Below, piece after piece: positions 1-6,705 of a DNA stretch of 8,147 nt. The position numbers and the translations under genes were made by a program. Numbering within the stretch: position 1 is the first letter of the stretch; each line of letters starts with the position of its first letter. Source of the DNA: Euryarchaeota archaeon UBA170 (GTDB taxonomy: Archaea; Thermoplasmatota; Poseidoniia; Poseidoniales; Thalassarchaeaceae); assembly GCA_002499345.1 (NCBI GenBank), contig DALF01000007.1:1628-9774 (forward strand), given 5' to 3'. Below the pieces are notes generated by a model. It was given only the letters and a program-made list of their open reading frames with translations, did no database searches and was not told the DNA's origin.

Positions 1-723
1 GCCAAAGCCGTGGACTACGTTGGAGCGGGCACTGTAGAGCTCCTCCTCTCCTCCAATGGAGATTTTTACTTCTTGGAGATGAATACTAGGTTGCAGGTTG
101 AACATCCGGTCACTGAGATGATCACCGGAGTAGATCTGGTTCAGAAGCAACTCGAGATAGCCTCAGGACTTCCCCTTGGAATTTCACAAGACTCAGTGAG
201 TATTTCTGGCCATTCAATCGAAGCAAGAATATATGCTGAAGATGCAAAAATAGGTTTTCTTCCCGCCATCGGTAAATTGGCATTATGGAAGCCTCCTTCT
301 GGACCAGGAATAAGGGTCGACTCGGGAGTTAAGGAAGGAGATGAGGTAACCGTGAACTTCGATCCAATGTTGGCTAAGCTGATCGTCCACGCACCTAGTA
401 GGATGGCAGCCATTAGGAGATTGGATCTTGCTCTATCATCATTCATAGCCCTAGGGGTGACTACTAATATCGGCTTCTTGAGAAATGCCCTCACTCATCC
501 AGCTTTCACGTCGGGTAGTATAACGACAGACTTCCTGGACAATACCCCGATTTCGGAGTTCATAAGCGAAAAACCAGACCCTTCGGTATTGGTGACTATC
601 GCATCTGCGGCCAAGAGGCTAGGTACCGGAAAATCATCTTCAATCGCAAATTCGAGTAATTCAGATGACCACTCTGGACACCCTCACGATCCCTTTAGAA
701 CACTCTCTAGGAGATTCCCGTAG
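1..723 (+). CDS. accC: Biotin carboxylase subunit of acyl-CoA carboxylase, C-terminal part (5' end outside window)
   Basis: Carries out ATP- and bicarbonate-dependent carboxylation of carrier-bound biotin, the first half-reaction of acetyl-/propionyl-CoA carboxylase, in the cytoplasm. The frame is open from base 1, so the gene is cut by the window; the GTG at 10 is internal. The segment EMNTRLQVEHPVTEM (about window residues 26-40) is the biotin carboxylase active-site signature with its Glu, Asn, Arg and second Glu. GHSIEARIYAED follows, holding the conserved Arg, and then the C-terminal biotin carboxylase fold up to about residue 180. The last 55-60 residues are a Ser/Asn/His-rich linker ending in DPFRTLSRRFP. 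This resembles the linker that joins biotin carboxylase to the BT domain in propionyl- or methylcrotonyl-CoA carboxylase alpha chains, but here a TAG stop ends the protein. The carrier gene follows 8 bases later. The family is certain; the acyl-CoA substrate cannot be read from this part. Confidence 0.93.
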   Translation, partial: AKAVDYVGAGTVELLLSSNGDFYFLEMNTRLQVEHPVTEMITGVDLVQKQLEIASGLPLGISQDSVSISGHSIEARIYAEDAKIGFLPAIGKLALWKPPSGPGIRVDSGVKEGDEVTVNFDPMLAKLIVHAPSRMAAIRRLDLALSSFIALGVTTNIGFLRNALTHPAFTSGSITTDFLDNTPISEFISEKPDPSVLVTIASAAKRLGTGKSSSIANSSNSDDHSGHPHDPFRTLSRRFP

Positions 724-728
724 GTGAT
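722..728 (+). promoter_or_regulatory. Shine-Dalgarno site overlapping the biotin carboxylase stop codon
   Basis: AGGTGAT is a strong match to the archaeal anti-Shine-Dalgarno consensus GGTGAT. It begins inside the TAG stop of the biotin carboxylase gene (721-723) and ends 3 bases before the ATG at 732. The spacing is short, but the overlap suggests translational coupling, which would keep the two carboxylase parts in balance. Confidence 0.6.
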
Positions 729-731
729 TTA

Positions 732-1232
732 ATGGAGTGGAAAGTATCAGATTTAGAAGATATATTCTCCATTGATCTTACCGAAAAAGATGGGTTGATC
801 ACTGTATCTTCTCTCAAGATCAATGGAGAAAAAGCAGAACCTCCAAAAATTAGGATTTCAAAATTAGAAGATAAATCTAGGATTTCAGTAGAGATAGATG
901 GCAATCCTAGATTCGCCCATGTTTCAAAGGTTGGGGATAAGTGGTGGATACATCTAGATGGGGAGATTTACATAATTTCAGAGTTGGAAAAAGGTGCAAA
1001 ATCATTGAGTAAGGCAGAAGGAGGACTTTCAGCTCCAATGCCCGGGACAGTATTGGATGTAATGGTCACAGTAGGTCAAAGAGTACGTGAGGGACAACCT
1101 CTGATGACTATGGAAGCGATGAAGATGGAGCATAGGATTGTAGCTCCGAAGGCTGGAGAGGTAATATCCATTTATTTCAATCAGGGCGACAGAGTTGATA
1201 TGGGTTCTATTTTGGTAGAATTAGGCGATTGA
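732..1232 (+). CDS. Biotin carboxyl carrier protein with N-terminal BT-like domain (acyl-CoA carboxylase)
   Basis: Carries the biotin that shuttles CO2 from biotin carboxylase to the carboxyltransferase. The protein has 166 residues. Residues about 101-166 are a complete biotinyl domain: APMPGTV at 101-107, then EAMKM at 128-132 with biotinylated Lys131, then the mirror-image half AGEVISIYFNQGDRV. Residues 1-90 are predicted beta-rich and include WWIHLDGEIYII (71-82). This resembles the BT domain that lies between biotin carboxylase and the biotinyl domain in PCC/MCC alpha subunits and contacts the beta subunit. The ATG at 732 has a strong ribosome-binding site 3 bases upstream and sits 8 bases after the biotin carboxylase stop, so the two are one transcription unit. 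The preserved BT-like region points to propionyl- or a related acyl-CoA carboxylase more than to a bacterial AccB, but the carboxyltransferase gene is not in the window, so the substrate stays open. Confidence 0.93.
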   Translation: MEWKVSDLEDIFSIDLTEKDGLITVSSLKINGEKAEPPKIRISKLEDKSRISVEIDGNPRFAHVSKVGDKWWIHLDGEIYIISELEKGAKSLSKAEGGLSAPMPGTVLDVMVTVGQRVREGQPLMTMEAMKMEHRIVAPKAGEVISIYFNQGDRVDMGSILVELGD

Positions 1233-1242
1233 TTAGACCGGG

Positions 1243-1249
1243 TTAATAT
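1243..1249 (+). promoter_or_regulatory. Possible TATA-like element upstream of the DUF4126 gene
   Basis: TTAATAT lies in the 39-54 base gap after the carrier gene, about 26 bases before the ATG at 1272, the usual distance from an archaeal TATA box to the transcription start. No clear BRE is seen next to it. It would fit an internal promoter, but an AT-rich 7-mer arises easily by chance. Confidence 0.22.
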
Positions 1250-1273
1250 CAGACTAATCATCCCGACTATCAT

Positions 1274-1279
1274 GGAGGG
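1274..1279 (+). promoter_or_regulatory. Shine-Dalgarno site favouring the ATG at 1287
   Basis: GGAGGG is a strong purine-rich ribosome-binding match 7 bases before the ATG at 1287. It lies within codons 1-3 of the longer reading that would begin with the ATG at 1272, so it argues for the downstream start. Confidence 0.5.
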
Positions 1280-1286
1280 CTTCACT

Positions 1287-1865
1287 ATGGCTATTGCTGC
1301 ATTCATGGGCGTAAGCCTAGCCGCAGCATCCGGTTTTCGTGTTTTCCTGCCTCCTTTTCTAATGTCACTGTCTGTCAGATCAGGGTTAGTGGATATCGAA
1401 TTAATAGGTACACAGTTCGAGTTTTTCACATCAACACCGGCAATAATCATTCTAGGCATAGCAATGATGGCCGAATTCGCAGCATACTACGTTCCTCTCA
1501 TTGATAACCTGCTTGATACTTTAGCTACACCAGCAGCAGTTATTGCAGGCATAGGGATGACTGCAATTTCCCTAGAGGGGAGTGACCCAATCATACAATG
1601 GGCCATTGCCATAGTAGCTGGAGGGGGGATGTCAGCCACTATACAGACAGCAACTGTTGCCGCTAGGGGAATCAGCTCTACATTCACCCTAGGGGTGGCG
1701 AACCCAGTAGTTGCCACAGGCGAGAATATAGCTAGCGTGGCTCTCGCGTTAATCGCCCTATTGTTCCCTATTCTAGCAATTTTATTCACAATTCTGGTCG
1801 CATTACTACTAGTTAGACGAAACTTGAGTAAGGAGCCTGAAAAGGTCAACATCAGTCATAGTTGA
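1287..1865 (+). CDS. DUF4126 family integral membrane protein
   Basis: Function unknown; predicted to sit in the cytoplasmic membrane. I recognise the DUF4126 pattern: an N-terminal GFRVFLPPFLMSL segment (residues 16-28), an AEFAAYYVPLIDNLLD segment (62-77), then a Gly/Ala-rich core and ARGISSTFTLGVANPVVATGEN (126-147), which matches the family's conserved Arg, Asn-Pro and Glu positions. Hydrophobic spans are seen at about 1-28, 50-70, 80-96, 103-120 and 148-177, followed by a short basic tail (VRRNL). The protein has 192 residues from the ATG at 1287, which has a GGAGGG site 7 bases upstream. The alternative ATG at 1272 adds five residues and would suit a leaderless transcript. The gene lies between the carrier gene and the molybdo-oxidoreductase with short gaps (54 and 37 bases), so co-transcription is plausible, but no functional link is shown. 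Family assignment is fairly secure; the role is not known. Confidence 0.85.
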   Translation: MAIAAFMGVSLAAASGFRVFLPPFLMSLSVRSGLVDIELIGTQFEFFTSTPAIIILGIAMMAEFAAYYVPLIDNLLDTLATPAAVIAGIGMTAISLEGSDPIIQWAIAIVAGGGMSATIQTATVAARGISSTFTLGVANPVVATGENIASVALALIALLFPILAILFTILVALLLVRRNLSKEPEKVNISHS

Positions 1866-1902
1866 TGCCAAGCGATTTGAACTATCACGGTCACGAGCTA
1901 TC

Positions 1903-4161
1903 GTGCCTCGTGACTCTAGTGCCTTACCTCCTATAGTCGAGGAGAGCCTCAGAATCGGAAAGCCAAAGAATACAGCGGCAGGAATAGTCGGTGTTCAGAA
2001 GTCATTCTCCATAGGCTTGGGAGAGGCGGGGCTGAAGAAAACTCTTCAGACAATGCTGTCAGTTAACAGATTTGACGGATATGACTGTCCCGGCTGTGCA
2101 TGGCCAGATCCAGATAATCATAGGAGCACTTTCGAGTTCTGTGAAAATGGAGCAAAGGCATTTGCTACTGAGGCCACCAACAAGAGAGTAACCCCTGATG
2201 ATCTAATGGAATATTCAGTCACAGAGCTATCAAAGCTAACCGATATGGAACTAGACAAAATGGGTAGAATAACCCATCCAATGTACTTGAGAGAAGACTC
2301 AGATCATTACGAGAAAATAGATTGGGATGAAGCATTTGAGATTATCTCATCAGGAGTAAGGAATACTAATAGTCCCGATGAAGTAGCGTTTTACACGAGT
2401 GGCCGAGCCTCCAATGAGGCGGCGTTTCTTTGGGGAACACTAGCCAGACAAATAGGGACCAACAACCTTCCAGATTGTAGTAACATGTGTCATGAGTCTA
2501 GTGGCGTCGCACTGTCAAACTCAATCGGAATTGGAAAAGGAACTGTCAAGCTCTCTTGTTTCGATGACGCTGATCTGATCCTAGTTATAGGCCAGAATCC
2601 CGGTACGAATCATCCTAGGATGCTGACGGCTTTGGCTGGATGTAGGGAGAATGGAGGATCAGTAGTGAGCATTAATCCATTGGAGGAGACCGCAATGAAG
2701 AGATTCAAGCATCCCCAGAATCCTCTGCATCTGCTCGGCCGAGGCGTCCAGATTGCGGATGAGCACCTACCAGTAAGAATAGGCGGCGACGCCGCATTGC
2801 TACAGGGATTCTCTAAGGTAGTACTCTCCGAAGATTCGATAGACTCTGAATTCATATCTTCCAATACATCTGGATTTGAACAGTGGGAGAAACACATCAA
2901 TTCAGCTAGCTGGGAGGAAATAGTGATCCAATCAGGAATCCCTCGTGAGAGTATAGAGAGAGTCGGCAAGGCCATTGCCAACTCAAAGCGAATGATTGTT
3001 TGCTGGGCTATGGGCCTAACACAGCATGAGAATAGCGTTGCTGTCATTCAGGAAGTCGCCAATCTTCTGTTAGTCGGAGGTCACTTTGGTAAACCAGGCG
3101 CTGGTGCTTGTCCAGTTAGGGGGCACTCCAATGTACAGGGAGATCGTACCGTTGGAATCAATCACCACCCGAGCGAGGAGTTTCTCTCTTCATGTGAGAG
3201 AGAGACCGGTATCACCATGCCAAGGAAGAGGGGGTATGACGTAGTCGAGTTTATTCAAGCTTCGTTGAAGGGACAAATAGGGGTCTATATGGCACTAGGA
3301 GGTAATCTAATCTCAGCTATGTCAGACACCGAGAGAGTTGCCGAGGCTATCAGAAATATCGGTCTTACGGTACAGATATCAACTAAGATGAATCGTTCAC
3401 ACCTAGTTACAGGAAGGGAGGCCCTGATACTTCCTTGCCTAGGGAGGACTGAGAGAGACCCTAGAGGATTCGTCACAGTTGAGAACTCAATGGGACTAGT
3501 ACACTCTAGTAAGGGCTCACTGGAACCAGCTTCTGATGCCCTCCTGTCAGAGCCTGAGATAATTTGTAGAATCGGACAAGAGCTCTTTCCAGGGGGACCT
3601 CTGGACTGGGACGCGTATCATGAACATGAGAATACAAGATACCTCATATCCAGATGCATCCCCGGATTTGAGAATTATAACTCTAGGGTTCGTTCGAGAG
3701 GTGGTTTCTACCTTCCCAATGGCCCTAGGGACGGACCAACTTGGAATACTCCTTCAGGAAAGGCACAATTCTTCTGCCACGATCTTCCAGATAGAAAAAT
3801 CCATGATGAGAGATTCATTATGATGACAGTAAGAAGCCATGATCAGTACAATACTACCATTTACGGAATGGATGACAGATATAGAGGCATATACAATGCT
3901 AGGAGGGTGGTGATGATGAACAAGGATGACATGCTTGAAATCGGAGCATCACCTGGTCAGGAGGTAGATTTGACAAGCCATTGGGGAGATAGGACGATAT
4001 ACTCAGAGAGGTGGAAGGTCGTTCCATATGATATTCCCAGGGGTAACCTGTGCTCATACTTCCCCGAGGCCAACGTCCTAGTTCCTCTCGAGAGTACTGC
4101 AGAGGGTAGCAATACGCCCACTTCCAAATGGATTGAAATTTCAATCTCACTTAGGTCTTAA
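1903..4161 (+). CDS. FdhF/YdeP-type molybdopterin oxidoreductase (formate dehydrogenase H-like alpha subunit)
   Basis: A bis-MGD molybdenum (or tungsten) enzyme of the DMSO reductase superfamily, in the branch typified by E. coli YdeP. The physiological substrate is not established. The 752 residues match the full length of that branch. DGYDCPGCAWPDP (58-70) carries Cys62 and Cys65, and FEFCENGAK holds Cys80: the family's reduced N-terminal cysteine set rather than a classical four-Cys [4Fe-4S] motif. SNMCHESSG (193-201) places Cys196 as the expected metal ligand. IGQNPGTNHPRML (229-241) and PVRGHSNVQGDRTVGI (404-419) are pterin-binding signatures, and residues from about 635 form the C-terminal molybdopterin dinucleotide-binding domain. 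No Tat or Sec signal is visible, so a cytoplasmic location is likely. The GTG at 1903 is used because no ATG/GTG/TTG lies in frame between it and the stop at 1825; a weak GGTCA precedes it by 9 bases. No separate Fe-S, cytochrome or FdhD gene is in the window. Confidence 0.93.
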   Translation: MPRDSSALPPIVEESLRIGKPKNTAAGIVGVQKSFSIGLGEAGLKKTLQTMLSVNRFDGYDCPGCAWPDPDNHRSTFEFCENGAKAFATEATNKRVTPDDLMEYSVTELSKLTDMELDKMGRITHPMYLREDSDHYEKIDWDEAFEIISSGVRNTNSPDEVAFYTSGRASNEAAFLWGTLARQIGTNNLPDCSNMCHESSGVALSNSIGIGKGTVKLSCFDDADLILVIGQNPGTNHPRMLTALAGCRENGGSVVSINPLEETAMKRFKHPQNPLHLLGRGVQIADEHLPVRIGGDAALLQGFSKVVLSEDSIDSEFISSNTSGFEQWEKHINSASWEEIVIQSGIPRESIERVGKAIANSKRMIVCWAMGLTQHENSVAVIQEVANLLLVGGHFGKPGAGACPVRGHSNVQGDRTVGINHHPSEEFLSSCERETGITMPRKRGYDVVEFIQASLKGQIGVYMALGGNLISAMSDTERVAEAIRNIGLTVQISTKMNRSHLVTGREALILPCLGRTERDPRGFVTVENSMGLVHSSKGSLEPASDALLSEPEIICRIGQELFPGGPLDWDAYHEHENTRYLISRCIPGFENYNSRVRSRGGFYLPNGPRDGPTWNTPSGKAQFFCHDLPDRKIHDERFIMMTVRSHDQYNTTIYGMDDRYRGIYNARRVVMMNKDDMLEIGASPGQEVDLTSHWGDRTIYSERWKVVPYDIPRGNLCSYFPEANVLVPLESTAEGSNTPTSKWIEISISLRS

Positions 4162-4183
4162 TCTAATTTAGTTACGTTGTAAT

Positions 4184-4201
4184 GAAAGTAGAGTCACTTT
4201 C
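4184..4201. terminator. Small hairpin between convergent genes, possible terminator
   Basis: GAAAGT (4184-4189) and ACTTTC (4196-4201) form a perfect 6-bp inverted repeat with a 6-base loop in the 50-base gap between the convergent oxidoreductase and serS stops. No T-run directly follows on either strand. The nearest + strand T5 is at 4227-4231, inside the serS 3' end, and could serve as an archaeal T-tract terminator for the oxidoreductase transcript. The position is suggestive but the stem is weak. Confidence 0.25.
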
Positions 4202-4211
4202 TCTAATCGAG

Positions 4212-5498
4212 TCAGAGGCCACTGAGTTTTTCGAGTATCTCTTGGCCACCCATGTAAGGCCTAAGGGCCTCAGGGACAGAAACCCTTCCATCCTCCAATT
4301 GGTTTTGCTCCATTATTGCTACAAGCGCCCTGCTAGTCGCTACTGCTGTGGAATTGAGGGTATGGACGGCTTCATTGCCTTCCTTAGTCCTATATCTAAT
4401 TCTGAGTCTATTTGCTTGATAGTCAGTGCAATTAGAGCAAGAGACCACTTCCTTATACGAACCAGCCCCAGGTAACCATGCCTCTAAGTCGTATTTCTTC
4501 GCGGCTACTGTGCCCATATCTCCAGTACATATGTTCACTACTCGATAATGGAGGCCTAGGCTGTTCCAGAGATTGACAGCATTCTCTAGGAGGTCCTCGT
4601 GATGATCCCATGATTCGTCAGGATGACATATCACTATCTGCTCAATCTTGGTGAACTGGTGAACTCTCCAGATTCCTCTGTCAGAAAGCCCATGAGCGCC
4701 TACTTCCCTTCGGAAGCAGGGAGAGACTCCCACAAGCTTCACAGGCAACTCAGAAGGCTCGATAATCTCGTCCATCCTCATTGCAGTTAGTGGGTGCTCG
4801 CTTGTAGCAATGAGGTAGTAGTTATCAGGTTCTATTCCATACATAACCGTCTCAAAATCAGACAAGTCAGTTACCCCTTCGTAAGCTTCCCTATTCATCA
4901 TTAGTGGGGGCTGTACCAGTGTATACCCCCTGCTTATTAGAAAGTCAGCTGAGTACTGCTGGAGAGCCATCTCCATCCTAGCTAGGTCTCCCTGCATGAA
5001 GTAGAACCTACTTCCAGCTACCTTAGCTCCTCTTGATTGATCCACCCATCCATTCATCTCAATGAGCTGGTTATGATTTCTAGCCTCAAATTTGAGCTCA
5101 TTCTTAGATCCATGAAGACTGTGGAGGGTATTCTTCTGATCATCTTCTCCCACCGGTACATCTGGATGTAGAATATTTGGAACCCTCATCCTGAGCTCAT
5201 CTCTCTTTTTCAGACACTCATCAGCCAGAGCTCCTAGTTCTGTGATCCTCTTTCCTAGGTCTGCGACCTCTGACAATATCTCCTCGGTGCGAGAGCTATC
5301 TCCTGCCTTCTTCGCATCGGCAATCCCCTTCGCCGCCGTATTCCTCTGCCTCCTTATCTGATCGGTATCGTACTGAGCCTTCCGCCATTCTTCATCCAAT
5401 CTGATGATTTCATCTATTGATTCATGAGAGATGCCCCTTCTATCATGATCTGCCCTAATAGTGTCGGCATTCTCACGAAACATGGCAATGTCCAGCAC
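4212..5498 (-). CDS. serS: Seryl-tRNA synthetase (bacterial/common class II type)
   Basis: Charges tRNA-Ser with serine in the cytoplasm. From the GTG at 5498 the product has 428 residues, as expected for the common form, and starts VLDIAMFRENADTIR (first residue Met when translated), like the usual MLDIK..REN start. Residues about 25-110 form the long antiparallel coiled coil that grips the tRNA-Ser variable arm. The catalytic core has TSEHP (232-236), class II motif 2 with FRREVGAHG (262-270), and motif 3 with NSTAVATSRALVAIMEQNQ (382-400), which contains the ATP-binding Arg. It is not the rare methanogen-type SerRS. A longer reading from the ATG at 5576 adds 26 residues and overlaps the end of the upstream protease gene by 25 bases. 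That extension has no place in the SerRS fold, so the GTG start is preferred, although no clear ribosome-binding site precedes it. The gene follows the protease gene with a 53-base gap and may share its transcript. Confidence 0.95.
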   Translation of the reverse strand: MLDIAMFRENADTIRADHDRRGISHESIDEIIRLDEEWRKAQYDTDQIRRQRNTAAKGIADAKKAGDSSRTEEILSEVADLGKRITELGALADECLKKRDELRMRVPNILHPDVPVGEDDQKNTLHSLHGSKNELKFEARNHNQLIEMNGWVDQSRGAKVAGSRFYFMQGDLARMEMALQQYSADFLISRGYTLVQPPLMMNREAYEGVTDLSDFETVMYGIEPDNYYLIATSEHPLTAMRMDEIIEPSELPVKLVGVSPCFRREVGAHGLSDRGIWRVHQFTKIEQIVICHPDESWDHHEDLLENAVNLWNSLGLHYRVVNICTGDMGTVAAKKYDLEAWLPGAGSYKEVVSCSNCTDYQANRLRIRYRTKEGNEAVHTLNSTAVATSRALVAIMEQNQLEDGRVSVPEALRPYMGGQEILEKLSGL

Positions 5499-5551
5499 TG
5501 TAATCAGGTCTAGGACAGGCCTATTGACTTTCAAGGAATCGGGAGAAAACA

Positions 5552-6649
5552 TCAGAAGAATGTGATGTCCTGCCAAAGATTACTCATTCCGAGTGCGAAG
5601 TATCCAGAAATAAGATAGCCCAAAATAGAGCCTCCATTCAACAGCGGAAGGCCTGCCTGGGGCTTCCCTCTCGCGACTTGAGTCATTAGAGCGAAATAAC
5701 CCACAAGACCTCCCAATAGGGTACCCATGGCAACAGTCAACGAGTCAGCATACATAACTCCAAAAGCACTGAAGTAGGTAACTTCTCCTCCAGTTTGTGG
5801 CAAGAAGGAGACCGAGGAGATGACCAACATTCCTGGGAAGATGATATCCCCTAGTCCCATAAATAGAGCATCTCTTCCCTTGGTATCTCCTCCCTCATTT
5901 TTTATGTGAGGAACAGGGTCTTCCCAATCCATACTGCTGGACTCAATTTCTTTGTCCATCATCACGCTATCATCCTCATCGATGAATGAGTAATTGGCAT
6001 TTTTCGGAGCAACAAGTAGGACAGGTAGCTTCAGACCTATCATGGTATCAGCTAATTCTAGCATATGTTTGCTTCCGTTTACGGCCCAGTAGTCATATAT
6101 TGCCGCCGCGATCATGAACCCAATAATCAGGACTGGAACGAATGAAACTCCGATTAGTGTGATTACACCGGCCCCCACCATTATTCCAACCCCATTCACG
6201 ACATACCACTCAGGAAATCTGTGTAGTAGGTAAATTGAACCAATACTGATTGCCACCGAGAGTATGGCTACATTAGCTAATGTATCCAAATCTAGGAAGT
6301 ATAGCATCAGAGCAACATAGGGCTGAAGAGCGTAAAAAAGACTCATCCAAAGTGCGAAAAGCACGATCGCCTTGATGAAGAACTCAAGCCCTCTTCTAGC
6401 CAACCATATGATGACTATAGTGAAAATACCAATCATAAATAACTCAAGAGCTACAAAGGCACCCTTAGATGCCCCCTCTTCACCAAAGGCTCTGGCCTCG
6501 GGTATGTTGTATATCGGTTGGACACTAAGTCCGATTAGAATGGTGGATACAAACATGAATGCCATCCCGGTCATGGAGGCCCATTGGTCTCTCATCGCAA
6601 CTAGTAAGCCGGCGGCGCGCCCCTCTGACATGTTATACACGAACTTCAA
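5552..6649 (-). CDS. Presenilin-like A22 family intramembrane aspartyl protease (archaeal PSH)
   Basis: Predicted to cleave substrates within the membrane by the presenilin/signal-peptide-peptidase mechanism. Numbering is from the TTG at 6649 (365 residues). About nine hydrophobic spans are visible, the usual topology. AIYDYWAVNGSKHML (183-197) carries the first catalytic Asp (186) in the YD motif followed by the family's KHM segment. MGLGDIIFPG (264-273) carries the second Asp (268) in the GxGD motif. QAGLPLLNGG (331-340) is the PAL-loop equivalent. Between the two catalytic helices lies a soluble loop of about 45 residues (about 215-260) rich in Asp and Glu. The TTG at 6649 is chosen for the AAGGTGAT site 7 bases upstream; alternatives are the GTG at 6673 (8 residues longer) and the ATG at 6631 (6 shorter). 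Divergent from the folC-like gene, and 53 bases upstream of serS in the same direction. The substrate is unknown; the family call is strong. Confidence 0.92.
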   Translation of the reverse strand: MKFVYNMSEGRAAGLLVAMRDQWASMTGMAFMFVSTILIGLSVQPIYNIPEARAFGEEGASKGAFVALELFMIGIFTIVIIWLARRGLEFFIKAIVLFALWMSLFYALQPYVALMLYFLDLDTLANVAILSVAISIGSIYLLHRFPEWYVVNGVGIMVGAGVITLIGVSFVPVLIIGFMIAAAIYDYWAVNGSKHMLELADTMIGLKLPVLLVAPKNANYSFIDEDDSVMMDKEIESSSMDWEDPVPHIKNEGGDTKGRDALFMGLGDIIFPGMLVISSVSFLPQTGGEVTYFSAFGVMYADSLTVAMGTLLGGLVGYFALMTQVARGKPQAGLPLLNGGSILGYLISGYFALGMSNLWQDITFF

Positions 6650-6656
6650 GGGCCAT

Positions 6657-6664
6657 ATCACCTT
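6657..6664 (-). promoter_or_regulatory. Shine-Dalgarno site for the presenilin-like protease gene
   Basis: Read on the minus strand, AAGGTGAT is a full match to the archaeal ribosome-binding consensus. It ends 7 bases before a TTG in the protease frame (6649-6647), which is ideal spacing. It lies inside the longer reading from the GTG at 6673 and is about 25 bases from the ATG at 6631, so it favours the TTG start. Confidence 0.55.
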
Positions 6665-6705
6665 GACCCGCACGCGCCCACCGTCTATTGGTGCAGGAAA
6701 GTCCC

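Noticed and set aside
712..735. Programmed frameshift joining the biotin carboxylase and carrier genes into one protein
   Set aside because: Two in-frame stops (TAG at 721 and TAA at 730), a good ribosome-binding site and a proper ATG point to separate translation; no clear slippery heptamer or downstream structure is seen.
449..1697. Repeated 11-mer CCCTAGGGGTG at 449-459 and 1687-1697, and a third CCCTAGGG at 3723-3730, as a possible regulatory palindrome
   Set aside because: All copies lie inside coding sequence; the two 11-mers both encode Leu-Gly-Val in frame, and CTAG-rich words are common throughout the window, so codon use explains them.
4182..4475. 97-codon + strand reading frame over the serS 3' end
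   Set aside because: It is antisense to conserved SerRS motif 3 and C-terminal coding sequence and shows no protein family character.
6679..6693. CACC/GGTG inverted repeat in the divergent intergenic region as an operator
   Set aside because: Only 4 bp per arm with a 7-base spacer, expected often by chance.
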